Assembly: GCA_944472135.2 (NCBI GenBank)
Contig: OX235270.1
Span: forward strand, 43,710,352-43,774,351
Source: Trichobilharzia regenti
Lineage: Eukaryota; Platyhelminthes; Trematoda; Strigeidida; Schistosomatidae
DNA length: 64,000 nt
Direction: 5' to 3'
Shown here: positions 20,688 to 32,192 of the stretch, one piece after another
Numbering within the stretch: position 1 is the stretch's first letter
How the letters are laid out: each line of letters begins with the position of its first letter
Notes under the pieces: model-generated
Told to the model about the DNA's origin: nothing
Seen by the model: only the letters and a program-made list of their open reading frames with translations
Databases searched by the model: none
Made by a program: the position numbers and the translations under genes

Positions 20688-21305
20688 ATGCACAGACTAA
20701 GCAGAACTCGGGAGGAACAAACAAGGGAAAATCAAGCAGGCTTTAGACCAGGTAGAGGGTGCATAGATCATATCTTCACTCTTCGACAGATTCTAGAACA
20801 TAGACACACTTTTCGGCGTCCAACAATTGCCATATTTCTTGACTTGAAGGCGGCCTTCGACTCCGTGGATCGAAAAATACTATGGCAATGTCTGACTGTG
20901 AAGGGAGTGCCAAGAAAGTACATTGCACTAATCAAGGCACTCTATTCAAACTCACGTAGTCGTGTAAGGGCTTATGGGGAATTGTCATCTGAATTGATAA
21001 CAACCAGTGGTGTCCGACAGGGATGTCCACTTTCCCCATTTCTGTTTAACTTCATCATAGATATGCTAATGGAAGTATCCTTAACTGAACGTAACGACTT
21101 AGGAATCGACTTGTTACCAGGGAATAGTCTTATGGACTTAGAATATGCAGATGACATAGTCCTGTTAGGGGAGGATGCTGACAAAATGCAGAGTCTTCTG
21201 AACACCTTGAGCAGCAATCTTCGTATGTTTGGCATGCGATTCGCCCCTGTAAAATGTAAGATGCTGCTACTGGACTGGACTGGACTACGTCAACTCCTAG
21301 CTTAG
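20688..21305 (+). pseudogene. RTE-B reverse transcriptase palm
   Basis: About 205 residues with the full palm: ENQAGFRPGRGCIDHIFTLR, IFLDLKAAFDSVDRKILW (first catalytic Asp), TSGVRQGCPLSPFLFN, and LMDLEYADDIVLLGEDADK, where YADD holds the catalytic pair. The catalytic residues are intact. The frame breaks near 21285 in a short GGACT repeat, presumably a slippage indel, and the C-terminal part continues at 21305. Confidence 0.9.
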
Positions 21306-22003
21306 TGATAGGGAGTGAAGTGATAGAACATGTTGACCACTTCACCTATTTGGGAAGTTGTATTAGCACCAACGGACTGATTGGCGACGAAATCTCAGCA
21401 CGGATCCAAAAAGCTCGAGCTGCTTTCGCTGACTTACACCATCTCTGGCGTAGGCGTGACATCCGGCTATCAACCAAGGGACGTGTGTACTGCTCAGCAG
21501 TTCGCTCCGTCCTTCTCTATGGCTCTGAAACATGGCCAATACGAGTTGAAGACATGAAAAGGTTGACTGCTTTCGATCATAGATGTCTGCGATCTCTTTC
21601 TCACGTTAGGTGGTATAATAAGGTAAGTAATGTTGACGTTAGGCGTAGAGTGTTGGGCAAAGAGGGAAAATCAATCGACGAGGCTATAAAGTTACATAGA
21701 TTGAGATGGCTAGGTCACGTGGTGCGCATGCCTAACCATCGCCTCCTCCGACGGGCATTACTAGCTGATATAGGTGCAGGTTGGAAAAGAGCCAGTGGTG
21801 GCCAAACAAAAACATGGCCTCATCAATCCATGAAATCCTTGACAGTTAAACTGAGTCAGGTAGGGAGATGCAGACTTCCGCGTTGGGGCCCTTGGGACTC
21901 TAGGAATCAATGGCTGGAGACAATAGGTGACATGGCTCAAAATCGTTGTCAATGGCCAGCGCAGATGTATTCAGTCTCTTTAATCTTGCATATTTCTTTC
22001 TAG
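21305..22003 (+). pseudogene. RTE-B ORF C-terminal part
   Basis: About 232 residues: FTYLGSCISTNGLIGDEIS, VYCSAVRSVLLYGSETWPIR, FDHRCLRSLSHVRWYNKVSN and [20 protein letters not shown]. This is the conserved RTE thumb and the C-terminal domain that follows it. It closes with WLETIGDMAQNRCQW and then runs into the 3' untranslated part, ending at the CAGA-rich tail near 22155. Confidence 0.88.
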
Positions 22004-22160
22004 CATTACCCATTCTGTTTCACTCTTATACCTGTCAAACTCTATTGATTCTCTTCACTCACCTTCTTATCTACCTTTGTGTGCTATTTGGAGCGTGGCA
22101 ATTCGATCTGCTGCACTTCGGTGCCAAGTTCTATGTTGAATCCAGACAGACAGACTTCGA

Positions 22161-23150
22161 TTCTGTTCGGTTACTCGGAAAGAAGACCGAAAAAAAATAA
22201 GGGAACTGACTGACTAACTCAGTATACAGAGGTGCTTGTGTGCTTCTATTATCAGATTCAAAGATGTTGCACAGAGGATTGCGCCAGCACTGTATGCTTT
22301 ATGGAGTGAATCGATAAATTTGGGACTGATTACATCTGCCAATAATTGACGGTGCTGTAAGATATCGCTGTCTAAGATTGGTGATGGAACACCTCACTGG
22401 TGTGCGGACTTCTATGGAAATTCTGGAGACCGAAATCCGATGTCATGCATTTACGTCAATACTTTACAATAAAGGACTTGTTTGCATCTAGGACCAAGAC
22501 TTTTAGGTCAGCATGTTAACCCTCTTGAATAGACGGAGGGAAAACAATCATTTCTGCCCCAATATCGACGGGGAATGTGGTAGCAACATTTCGGACCGTT
22601 ACACAAAATATATAACTATCAAAATGTAGACTGATAATGACAGAAATTCTTCACAGATTCCGATACATCCCCTATTTTTTCAAAAAATTACAAGGAGGGC
22701 TGCAACTCCGTGCACTGCTTCCATAACTACAGTGGCAACACTGATATCGCCAGTATCTCTTTACATGCTATGTGACAAGGAGTGATGTCGATGAGATAAC
22801 TTCTTGAATGGCTTGATCGCGTGCATATGGTTAGTGTTGCTAACTGGCAAAGTAAGGCGTCGATTTTATGTTGTAAATTCTGTACCTAGTCCTAAGTGCG
22901 CGTTAAATTTCTATTGGAATTAACGAATTTAAGTATTGACCTCCCGTACATCCAACCGACGATTTCAACCATTTTACCTGGGTTAATGTCGACATCTCTC
23001 AAGTCAAAAACTCATTGAACGTTTGCAGGCGGTCGTCGAGGCCAGATCTGATAAAAGAGATGTTGATCGATTTGTATCTCTACTGCGAGGCTTTACATGT
23101 AGCGCATGAGTTGGGGCGGCGTTTTATCACGCAACTCAGCATTACTTTAT
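22161..23150. other. No recognisable feature
   Basis: No gene, repeat family or splice signal that I can support. Possibly diverged gypsy sequence continuing from the gag piece at 23151-23410. Confidence 0.35.
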
Positions 23151-23410
23151 AAATGATCTTCTGTGTTCAGAACCATACTTTTTCTTTCAACTTATCGTAG
23201 ACAGATTTCACGCGCGGATGAAGGATGTATCCGTGTACTTCCTGAGCGACTTCGTCCGGCAGTACAATACTCAAAACACCGAAGTTAGTGTTGTGCAAAG
23301 ACAGCTTATTGGCGGTAAAAACGTCTTCCAGTCGGGCGAACCAGAGACGAGGTTCTTAGGATTTAAACCCAATGCATGAAGAGTAAAAGTACTGAAGGAT
23401 CTCAACCCAC
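23151..23410 (-). pseudogene. Ty3/gypsy gag (capsid) fragment
   Basis: On the minus strand, WFARLEDVFTANKLSLHNT (frame change near 23340) is followed by FGVLSIVLPDEVAQEVHGYI and LHPRVKSVYDKLKEKV. This is the gypsy capsid pattern WF-LE-F, then LP-EVA-EV, then P-Y--LK. No zinc knuckle is seen. Flanking minus-strand sequence up to about 23540 may be a further degraded upstream part. No pol follows directly, so it is an isolated relic. Confidence 0.65.
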
Positions 23411-24104
23411 AACTATCAGAGCTGATAGATGACATTTGGTGAAAGAGTGGTTTGCAAACAAATGAATGTGCCAGATGACAAACCAAATAATGATGTTGGT
23501 TACAGCTGAAGATGAAGGTCATGCAGTGAGATGCCACCCCAAAAAATAGTTCAAAATATGTAATATATTCAGATCAGCGAGAGTTACAATGTTGATAATT
23601 CGGCAAATATTGCGATACCTCAGCTCACTTATTTATTTAGTACTTAATATGATTCCGTTCGTAACACTACAGTACATCCACGTTTTCACCTTTAGGGTAT
23701 ATCAACGCTGTGTCAAAGGATACAAGAGAAAACTTAAAAAGATATACTATTAACGAAATGAGATTTCGAACAGTGAGAGGGGAACGTAACTGGGTGATAT
23801 ATGTACAACAAACAAAATCAGTGTTGAAAAATACGTCGGCAAATATTTGACAAGCATATGTAAAATCAGCTTCTGCAAACGTAATATTTAGATGCATGAG
23901 TTAGTTTTATAGGTGGACGTTCAGAGTTAATATGCGTATGTTACAACATTAAAATCTTATTGGGTTTGAAATATTAAAATATCCTAAGTTCCTGCAATCC
24001 ATCGCGAACCAATCTGCAAACTACAGCACTCAGTGTGTTACTTTCTGAATAGAAGTTCTATGACTCACTATTTGTTGAAAAACAAAAGTTTATTTTGCTA
24101 CTTT
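23411..24104. other. No recognisable feature
   Basis: Short frames only; nothing named. Confidence 0.3.
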
Positions 24105-24370
24105 ATTGTATTATTCATGACCTCCCCGGGTTCCGAGTGAAGCATAGAGCTTCAACAGCATAGCTCCACTTCTTCCCGTTTCCTGAGATCCTCTTTACCT
24201 CGCTTCATGATTGTACATACTATCCTATCTCCTCCTTTTACGGTCTCCATGTCACACTCGGACGCCAACTCTTAGTCCCCCATTCTAGTTCGACTTGATT
24301 GCCTGTAGCGCGGTAACAATCGATGGTCTCCTGGGAGTGTACCCAACCCATTCATTGCGCGAGAAATGAA
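24105..24370 (-). repeat. RTE-A-like 3' end fragment
   Basis: Read on the minus strand, GTTGAAGCTCTATGCTTCAC TCGGAACCCGG resembles the RTE-A terminus (gaagccctatgttccactaggaaccc). Upstream it retains traces of the GRPR-TWR C-terminal block. Strongly diverged, hence old. Confidence 0.6.
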
Positions 24371-25471
24371 GAATACTTCCTTGATAACAAAAAACTTTAC
24401 CCATTCACGAAGTACGTGAAGGCGATTAACTAAAAATATATGTTGTATGAATAGTATGTTTCTGGTTTACTATCGGCATTGGTATCCTCTTGTGTAGCAT
24501 CTATGAATACCATTTCAAGCAATGACACCACTTGTACTTTAGCATAACTATAAGTGGTGTGACACTTCTCAAATTTGTTCTATCCAATTAATTTTGTTCT
24601 CCAAGCCTGCTGAATATTTCCAATAATTCGTACGAGGAATATGTCTATGTTATTATGTAAGATTTTTTCTACACGTCGATGTTACTGGTTTCATTAATTT
24701 ATTCTCGACAAAACTGAAGTCAAGTACGGCTGGTGTTCTTCAATGACAGATTAAGTAGATTCCAGGGTTTGCAGAAGATTTTCCGTCAACTATCACTCTG
24801 CACGTTAAAAGGACTTTTCATAGTAGAATTCTTGATTGTCTACCTTTAGTGAGGTATAAATTGGAGCAATTTATTCGACATTTACTGGCTGATGTCTGTG
24901 GTTTGCTTTAAATTGTCCGCACTGAAAATTGTCGTCAAATAGTCACTATCGATTATGTTTTGCTGTTTGATTTCGTAAGTTACATTCATCCTCTTCTGTT
25001 TTGGCAGTATTATTTTAATTCATAAGATTGGTTTTACTGGTTCCATTTGAGCCATTTTGATATCCATCAGGTTAAATAATACAGTGATGACATTTGAGAC
25101 GTTTTTGATATTGAGTTGAAGGGACCACGATTATGTTGTCTTCTGTTAACGAGTACATTGATAAAGATGATGTTTCAACACCAGAAACCTATAGAAGCTA
25201 ATAATCATGTTTGATTGTACTAACAGGCGATAGAGCACCGTTGTGAATGAACAGGCCCTACAGAGTTAAAGTACTGTAAGGGGCTATCTGGAGTACGTTC
25301 GCTAATTTGAACATAACTCAAATGATTCTTCAGCGACAAAGAAATGCTTCTTGAAGTAAATATCCCGGAATTAAACCTTTTAGTGATGGATCATGATATA
25401 ACCCAGTATTGTCCCGTTTTGTGTAATTATGCTCTCGGGTTACCCGTGAAGACATTCGATGTTGAAGTACT
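24371..25471. other. No recognisable gene
   Basis: AT-rich DNA with short frames; nothing recognised. Confidence 0.35.
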
Positions 25472-25605
25472 GGGTGAAGCTAAAGGTATAACTCCATTAT
25501 AGACAAGATTTTATTTTGATAAATCACACAGTGCTGTGCAGTTATATTGACTGATGACGTTTAGAGCACAAACCATTGCTCATAATCATATCAAGTTACT
25601 CACAC
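25472..25605 (-). repeat. HH-R repeat, reverse copy
   Basis: Reverse-complement copy of the repeat at 6331-6462 and 26224-26345. On the plus strand it reads GGTATAACTCCATTATAGAC through GAGCACAAACCATTGCTCAT. The stem II arms GAGCA/TGCTC are intact, while GAAACG has become AAACG-like here (CGTTTAGAGCA on the plus strand), so this copy is unlikely to cleave. Confidence 0.6.
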
Positions 25606-25799
25606 AACTTTTTTCTTTCATTTTATACATGAGTGGAATTCATTAGATATTTCAATAAGAAATCAACATAGGATAATGTATGTTCAGAAATAATAATATG
25701 AGTGTTATTGATCAATTACAATCAGATAGGAAATAGGACGAGTGTTTTTATAGTCCAAATGAGTGATTTGTTAGAGTGTTGTGATGTGCTTGAATTGAA
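25606..25799. other. No recognisable feature
   Basis: AT-rich linker between an HH-R repeat and a PLE endonuclease fragment; possibly PLE 3' untranslated sequence. Confidence 0.3.
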
Positions 25800-26160
25800 A
25801 TAGAATTTTGAGATTATTTATTATCCTCCTCTGATTTGACTGGTGGTAATAATACCTTCCATATTTCTGGTATTTGTATTGAGTCATTTCTGTTGCATGT
25901 GTTGGGTGTAGACTCAATGAACCATGATTCAGTAATCAATCTCTCTCTCCACCTGCCTAGATTACTTTTTAGAATTTCAACACCCCCTCCTACCCTATTG
26001 TGTGTGTTAGTACATGCAGTGCAATCGCTGAGCTTTTTCTAAATTGCTTATCTTCTCGGGGTCAACCATTCTTACCTTAGCTAAATTCTGACTACCCCAA
26101 TTTACTAGTTTGACCAATGTAACCGACCTCACAGTCACTAGAAGTTATTTTTATTGATTT
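25800..26160 (-). pseudogene. Penelope-like element GIY-YIG endonuclease, C-terminal part (decayed)
   Basis: The minus strand reads SDCEVGYIGQTSKLG near 26080-26125, which is the YIG half of a GIY-YIG nuclease motif with the C--C upstream spacing of PLE nucleases. It then reads SSAIALHVLTHTIG (His-containing A-H-H block), GVLKF, LITESWFIESTPNTCNRNDS-like text and IPEIWKVLLPPV. Several stops break the frame. Flanking HH-R repeats lie on both sides in opposite orientation. Confidence 0.7.
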
Positions 26161-26223
26161 TATTCAAATGTCCAAAACAACTCCACTCATGTATACAGAT
26201 GAAGTTAAAAAGTTGTGCAAGCA

Positions 26224-26345
26224 ACTTGATATGATTATGAGCAATGGTTTGTGCTCGAAACGTTATCAGTCAATATTACTGTATAAGACTGTGTAATTTA
26301 TCTAAATAAAACCTTATCTATAATGGAGTTATACTCTACCACAGT
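26224..26345 (+). repeat. HH-R repeat with hammerhead-like core
   Basis: The best-preserved copy: TGATTATGAGCAATGGTTTG, then TGCTCGAAACGTTATCAGTC. Stem II GAGCA/TGCTC is perfect and is followed by GAAACG. ATATT downstream can pair with GATAT upstream as a stem I, with one G-U. The core CUGAUGA is altered to GATTATGA. Confidence 0.6.
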
Positions 26346-26979
26346 TCCAAAGTTAAATGAACTTTTGAAAGAACTTTTTCCTTAAGGATCATTTTCAAAC
26401 CAATGACAGAATACAATCAAAATCCAGTGAAGTCAGTTAGTAAATAAGGTTCTTGGTTGATAGTACAAGTTAAAGGTTGTGTATAGGTTACACAGTAAAC
26501 ATAACAACACAAGCCCACATCAACTCCGATTCTAGTGGGGTTGTGTTGACGTACTACTAAACCAATGAGAAGTTAAACTTTTCCCATTGGCCTGATGGAT
26601 TGCTTACTGATCGTCCAGCTATGTTAATCTGTCATTTGTGAATCGCTTTATTGATATTCGTCTGTTATATTTCGCGCTTTATTTGCCTCTTGTCCAGTGC
26701 TCATCGCACCATGCAAAACAAAACAAGAATGTTGAGACTATTGTCCAGAAAATGTACCAGAAATAATTTTTAAATTAGGGTATACATCTACCTTGCAGAA
26801 AATATAACGTTAAAAAACAATTTTTGCAGCGGGTGTTTTGTGTACAGCCAAAAAAATTTGATTTTGATGTGCTATGCAATGAAAAATAATCTATATACAT
26901 GGAAAGTGTACCAAAAGAGCAATAGATAGATTTCTAAAACAAAAAAGGGTGTGTCACTGTAGTCCTATTATAAAAGACA
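26346..26979. other. No recognisable feature
   Basis: Nothing recognised between the HH-R repeat and the gypsy relic. Confidence 0.35.
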
Positions 26980-27728
26980 AGTATGAAGGTGTACTTTGGA
27001 TTCTCACAGCTCGTCGAGAAAGTTTGTACTTTGTGTCTCGATGGAGGGCTTGGTTGCCATTATCCACGCAGATTGTTTCTCCAGGGACTAACAGGTATTC
27101 AGTCAGCTGTGTATAATTCGGAATGCTTCGTTAGAGGCTCGTGGGAGTGCCTTCTAAGTAGGCGTGTGTCACACGATGGATACGAATGGAATCTTCGCAG
27201 TCCGAAGGGAGCAGGTTTAACTGAACGCATTGTGTTTGTAAGTCGGCTGACGTACGAGGCGTGGGCAGATACAGGATGGAAAACTTTCAACTGGCAGTGG
27301 TAGCATTGCTCCTTAGAGAAGCTCAGCAGGAGTACAACCATCATCAGTTTCCAGGGCATTTTGGATGCCGAGGGGACTAAAGCTAATGATACAGCCTAAT
27401 GTACAGTGTTCGCGGTTGATAACCCGGGGTTAAATTCTCGGTGTATTTGTTCTACCATACAATTTGCTCAAGGGTGGTGGGCTAAGGAGCATCCACCAAG
27501 GATTTGAGTTAAGGCAAAAAATAAGCCGCTTTCGAATTCCGGCCCGCGATCAGTTGTTATGGAGGATGGGTATACAAAATTCGCGGTCCATCATTTTACG
27601 GAGACGCTTGCGACCGTTTCGGCAGATATATCCTTGAGGAGTAGTGCTTTAGGTTGACCGTGTGGTACGGTCAATGCAAGTCAAGATATAGTTACATCCA
27701 TGGGATTCTGGAAGGGGTCCAGCCAGAT

Positions 27729-28160
27729 CTACATGAACGTGTTCGAAACGAGCATCTGGGGTAAAAAAAAGGTCCCAAGAGGGCTTCTGGTGTGTTCGGA
27801 TACCTTGCACTTTTGGCAGGCTAGGCACTTATGAGTCCATTCTCTTACTTCCTTATTAACACCAGGCGAACAAAACCGACTACTAACGAGATTGGCGGTA
27901 GTTCGAGCACCTTGGTCAGATAAGTCATGCAACATATTGAAGACGCTACGGCGATGACTTTGAGGCACGATGGGGTGAGGAGTACTCATGGAAATGTCAC
28001 ATAGAATAGTGTCTCTTCCTATGCCTAAGAGTTTCTCAGCTAATTTCAGAGTTGTTTTCGACAACTCATGTTGGATCCAAGCATTTTCTTTTTGAAGACG
28101 AGCCAGTCCTACAAGGTCTATATCATCTATTGGACAAGAGAACAGTTCGCAACAAGGCAT
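27729..28160 (-). pseudogene. Ty3/gypsy integrase zinc-binding domain
   Basis: About 143 residues. They include LARLQKENAWIQHELSKTTL and the zinc finger: the second His has become Gln-Gly (LSDQG against LSHPG in the other copy), with C-x2-C intact in CLACQKCK. Loss of one zinc ligand adds to the evidence for decay. The integrase core continues downstream on the minus strand to about 27400. Confidence 0.8.
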
Positions 28161-28439
28161 CTTCCACAGTGTTGTTCACTCCGGATGCGTGGTGAATATC
28201 CTATGTAAACTGTGTAACAAAGTCCAGTTATCGTGATTCCCTTGGTGAAAATTTATTTGAAGTTCAATTCAGAAAGTACGTGTTTAGTGAAAATTATGGA
28301 GTCAGGGCCTTCCTCTGAGTGTTGGAAATTGAGCATAGCACTGTACACATTTCGAAGTTCTCATACCAATGTGCAGTAATTTACCTCTGCTAACTAAAGG
28401 CATCTCGACAAAAGGGAGAGGCGTTGCCAGTTGTCATTG

Positions 28440-29165
28440 ACAAACTACTGAATAGTTGCACCGATTACAGTGTCGGATGCATCAGCCGAGATACTTGACG
28501 GTGCCGTTGAATATTGATAAATAAGTAGGACAGCATCCTCAATGGCCTTTTTGAACTGAACGATAGCATTTCAAGGGGAGGCGTCAAGGTCAGTGGAATT
28601 GTTATGCCCTCGAAGGTCTCCCAGCGGTAGAATAGAGGAGACACAGTTGAGAACAAACCATTGGTAATAGCTTACCAAACTACTAAATGCTCAGAGTTTT
28701 CACCGTATTCGGCTGCGGAAAGTTCAGAGTCACCTCAGCTTTACTAGCCAGTGGGCGAATACCCTTGCAGTCAATGATTTAGGCCAGAAAGTCGCGTGAG
28801 TCAACGCCTATCTAACACTTTTCATTATTAATGGTTACACCATGTAGGCGTAACCTTTCAAACGTCGTCCAAGTGTCTAAGATGAGTTACCTTTTCTGGA
28901 CTGGCAATAAGGCAGTCGTCTAAGCATGCATATACAAAGTCGAGACCGCGAAATACTCCGTCAATGAAACGTAATGTTTGTGCTGCATTCCGGAGACCGA
29001 ATGGCAAACGTAGAAATTCAAAAGCCCAAAAGGCGTAATGATAGTCGTTTTCGGAATATCTTCTGGTGCCATCGGGATTCGGTTATACGTTTTAATCAAG
29101 TCTACTTTAGAGAATATAGTTGCATCAGATAATGTTGCCGTCAAGTCGTGTGTATGAGGCAATGG
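28440..29165 (-). pseudogene. Ty3/gypsy reverse transcriptase and start of RNase H
   Basis: The clearest block is DLTATLSDATIFSKVDLIKTYN (first catalytic Asp in KVDLI) with IPMAPEDIPKTTIITPFGLL at 29000-29120. A YACLDDCLIA-type box appears broken near 28910-28925, and the connection LRAFSGLVSYY-like text lies near 28660-28690. RNase H traces with SILADAS follow around 28480. Many indels: dead. Confidence 0.7.
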
Positions 29166-29195
29166 GTAGCAATCAGGAAAGACTTATAACAGAAT

Positions 29196-30469
29196 CGATA
29201 TTCATTAAAGTCACACCGGATACATGTAACAAGGGTAACTCAGTACAACTATCAACAACTTGGAATATAATTCTGAATACAAAAACATGAATGAGCAAAA
29301 AAAAATAATGAACTATATATATGAGTACAAATCATAAATGTGTGAATAAAACAATTCCAACAGTGGTGTGAACACGGGCAGTAATTTGGCTCGAAATATT
29401 ACCAATAACGAAACTTATCATTGTGTGTAAACTATTGAAACATAATTATGCTTTATTTAACTAGTAGATGTTAGCAAAAAATTATCCAAGTTTTGAGAGA
29501 GGGGTGGAAGTAATTATGGAGTTCAAGATCAATTAATTCGTTGGGGTTGGCAGAAAAAGCTCTTATACAGTTAATGATTTGTAAAATAATTATTACTAAA
29601 ATGAATAAATGAATAGGCCAAGATACAAATAAGTTGATTAAATTGTCCGGAATGATAATCACCGTAAAACCATACCAGATGATAGTTAATAGGATAGGGG
29701 AAAATTATTTGTAACACTCTATACATATTGCTTGAATGGTCACGGTAAAGAAAGGGGCTTTACAAATTTCTTTTGAACACCGGTCTAAGTTGTTTGGGTG
29801 AATTCTGACTGCCTCTGCTGTATGTAAAAGTTGTACCTATATAGATAGCATGAGAAAAGTTATGTGAAATACAGTAAATAAATTTAAGTCTAGATGGTTA
29901 ATAATAATGAACATAAAACGATTTAATATAGGGGTGATGACAAAAGATAGTTCCAGTTAGGATAATAATAATAAAAGATGGCATGAGAAAAAAGTAAGAA
30001 TGACTTTTGGGCAGTAAAAGACTGATATGTAACCATATATATATGGTGGCCTCTCTCTTTCTGTTGCTCTCTTAGTCTGTGACCATTTCACTTTGATGAA
30101 CCTGTCTCCTTTAACAATGTATATTCCCCTTATATTATATATAATATGAGTGTTTTTTGACATGTCTGCTATATTTTGCTATGTATATATTGATCGATAC
30201 TCCATTATAATTAGCCAATCATGTTAAGACTGTCTATTGATTGTTCACACACTTGTTCGGACATTCATATATATTTTTACTCGCACACTCTTGTGTGAAT
30301 TGATTCTCCTTGTGTTTGGAAAATAGAAGTATCATCGCAAACCTAGTGGTTTTCTGATTTCCGTCTTTCTTGCGTCAGGACTATTAAATTATCGACCAGT
30401 ACATAACAACAATTTGACGACGAGTACATAATAAAGACATTACTACGGTACATTCCGTGCATCAGTGTT
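29196..30469. other. No recognisable gene
   Basis: AT-rich; frame 29957-30163 (-) with a TKRATERERPP stretch comes from a low-complexity GAGA-rich region. No homologue recognised. Confidence 0.35.
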
Positions 30470-30680
30470 TCAGAAGTAGAATGCTCGCGAACTACACATA
30501 TGGCCCGAGGTTCTATCCTCAGCCGAAACACTCCTAAACTCCTCTAAGCCTATAGTAAAGCTGGTTGGGAGTGGTGCTAGTAACCCCACCCTGTAAAATA
30601 TAAAACCACTGTTGCTGAAACTACAAAGCCCTAGCTTGAAGCTCTATTTCATTTTCGAAACATAAGGGAATAAAATTAAA
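30470..30680 (+). repeat. SINE-3, diverged copy
   Basis: ACATATGGCCCGAGGTTCTA (degenerate B box) is followed by GTGCTAGTAACCCCACCCTG and a GCTCTATTTC-like end, then an A-rich tail. It follows the layout of the cleaner copies at 35738-35975 and 41273-41495. Confidence 0.6.
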
Positions 30681-31089
30681 ATAAATATAATATTGGTAGA
30701 TTCGAAGCGATCACTATTTCCTTATGCACACAAAGTCTCCGGGTTTAAAAATCCTGATTTAACAAGTCTCTGCTATTGCAAGCATCTTTCTGTTTGTTTT
30801 TCTACTGACAAAAGTGAATGACTTGACAGAAAAAATATGATATCTGTGGTCCATGAGGTGCTTTGTAACCGGGCTCTTTTCAACCATTTGGACAAATGCT
30901 CTATCATGTAAAGTTGGCAGTCGTCTTTCCTTGCAACCAATGTACTTGCTTCCACAAATACACTCAAACAGTTATAGGGAGTTAGAATAATCGAAGATTG
31001 GCAAGGAGTCTTTTGCCGAATGCTGGAGCACCCACTTGGTAATGTGAAAGTATATAAGTTTTCATTTAACTACTTCTTGTGCATCATGT

Positions 31090-31090
<1 letters not shown>
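30681..31090. other. No recognisable feature
   Basis: Intergenic DNA upstream of the TNFAIP8-family gene. Confidence 0.3.

Positions 31091-31135
<45 letters not shown>
31091..31135. repeat. (TA)n microsatellite
   Basis: About 22 uninterrupted TA units. Confidence 0.97.
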
Positions 31136-31143
<8 letters not shown>

Positions 31144-31535
31144 GTGTGGTACATTTGCTTTTTTTAACAACCTAATTCCTACTTACGAAACTTAAACATT
31201 CAGCTATTTATTACCTACAAACAGTTGTGGAAAACTGAAATGATGATATGCAAGAAAAAGATTCCACTGGAACCTTTTGACAGGTACAGTCCAGTACAGT
31301 TTTCTTTTGCTCAGCAAGTAAAACGTTGTACATAGTCATGTGTCAGATGAAGCTGCCGAAAATACATATTTTGATATATATCAGCCAATCATTTTAGAGA
31401 GTAACAGCTACTTCTAATTGGTCCATTAGATGTGAACTACTGGCGTATTTTGAAACCACACCCTAACTTCAAAAATCTCAAATATTATTCTGTTCTTAAT
31501 AAAACAGTAAAATCGCCTTGTAAACACAGTTACTT

Positions 31536-31548
31536 CTTTGTTACAGAA
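31536..31548 (+). promoter_or_regulatory. Splice acceptor just before the TNFAIP8-family ATG
   Basis: A pyrimidine-rich tract ends in TTACAG at about 31541-31546, placing the ATG two or three bases into the exon. It can be a cis acceptor from a 5' non-coding exon or a spliced-leader acceptor; flukes use both. The sequence alone cannot decide. Confidence 0.5.
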
Positions 31549-32178
31549 ATGACAAACAAACCTGTTGTTCCACAAAATTCCCAGACACCAACAGATGATA
31601 CAGTTGAACGATTTGATCCGCAGTCGATAAGCTTACGAGCCCAGAAGAAGCTAGTCGGGAGTTTACCAAAAGGAATCATTAAATTATTTCTTGACGAATC
31701 ATCGGCTCGTCTGTTTGAAAATATATTTAGTCTGATCAAGCAATACACAGGATCTAGCAAACTGGCTGCTTATCTAACGAAACAAGCGATTAAATTAAAC
31801 GTTAAAGCTCTAATCTTGATATCTAATAACATATTATCAGATGAAGAATTAAATCATGCCTACGAATTCCATGAGAAATGTCATCAAGTAGCTGAGATCA
31901 GCCTTCGGTTAGGTCGACCAAAACGGCGCTTATTGCCGGGTGTTGAACCTTCAATTGATAAACTGATTCAAATGATGAAAGAAGCAAATCAGACATTAGT
32001 AGATGCTGTAAAACAACACATAAGCCAGGCTTCACAGGAAAAATTCAAGGAATTTTCTGACTTTTTTTGTCAGCGTGAATTTGTTGTTGAAGTATTCACA
32101 AATAAAAACAAATATGCAGCCCATATGGAGAAAATTTATGACGACCTTGAAGATATGATGGATCGAGGTTTATTTTAA
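31549..32178 (+). CDS. TNFAIP8 (TIPE) family protein
   Basis: A 209-residue protein. The family members bind phosphoinositides in a hydrophobic cavity of an alpha-helical fold and modulate survival and phosphoinositide signalling at membranes. Family blocks are in order: SLRAQKKLVGSLPKGIIKLF (about residues 27-46), LFLDESSARLFENIFSLIKQ, YTGSSKLAAYLTKQAIKLNV, a central FHEKCHQVAEISL helix, LLPGVEPSIDKLIQMMKEAN, and a C-terminal FSDFFCQREFVVEVF. Length is close to the usual 185-210. I chose the ATG at 31549: it follows TTCTTTGTTACAG, an acceptor-like site three bases before it, whereas the in-frame upstream extension from 31432 is not family-like. No intron interrupts the coding part. Confidence 0.9.
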   Translation: MTNKPVVPQNSQTPTDDTVERFDPQSISLRAQKKLVGSLPKGIIKLFLDESSARLFENIFSLIKQYTGSSKLAAYLTKQAIKLNVKALILISNNILSDEELNHAYEFHEKCHQVAEISLRLGRPKRRLLPGVEPSIDKLIQMMKEANQTLVDAVKQHISQASQEKFKEFSDFFCQREFVVEVFTNKNKYAAHMEKIYDDLEDMMDRGLF

Positions 32179-32192
32179 TGTTAGAAAGAGGA

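Larger units (their letters stand above)
19700..22160 (+). mobile_element. RTE-B LINE, continuing out of the right arm
   Basis: The plus strand runs from the endonuclease start (arm sequence) through the linker and complete RT to the RTE-B tail AATCCAGACAGACAGACTTC at about 22135-22155. A 549-bp deletion relative to the left arm removes most of the endonuclease, joining DSRVCAV directly to DYETKPLF and keeping the frame. Frameshifts occur near 20570 and 21285. A near full-length relative lies at 53352-57105 (-). Confidence 0.88.
26980..29195 (-). mobile_element. Ty3/gypsy pol relic, reverse orientation
   Basis: Same family as 6742-9412: the RNase H, zinc finger and integrase blocks share most residues. 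In minus-strand order it runs RT palm start (29165), RT thumb, RNase H, integrase zinc finger (28160-27729), integrase core, and C-terminal part to about 26980. It retains RT that the other copy has lost. Frame breaks are frequent. No LTRs were recognised at either end. Confidence 0.8.

Noticed and set aside
25836..26042. 68-residue plus-strand frame as a gene
   Set aside because: It is the antisense shadow of the PLE GIY-YIG relic on the minus strand.
29957..30163. 68-residue minus-strand frame as a gene
   Set aside because: It derives from low-complexity GAGA and TA repeats.
31091..31135. A regulatory element of the TIPE gene
   Set aside because: A simple (TA)n tract; no evidence of function.
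31432..31548. N-terminal extension of the TNFAIP8-family protein
   Set aside because: The 39 residues are not family-like and an acceptor lies just before the chosen ATG.
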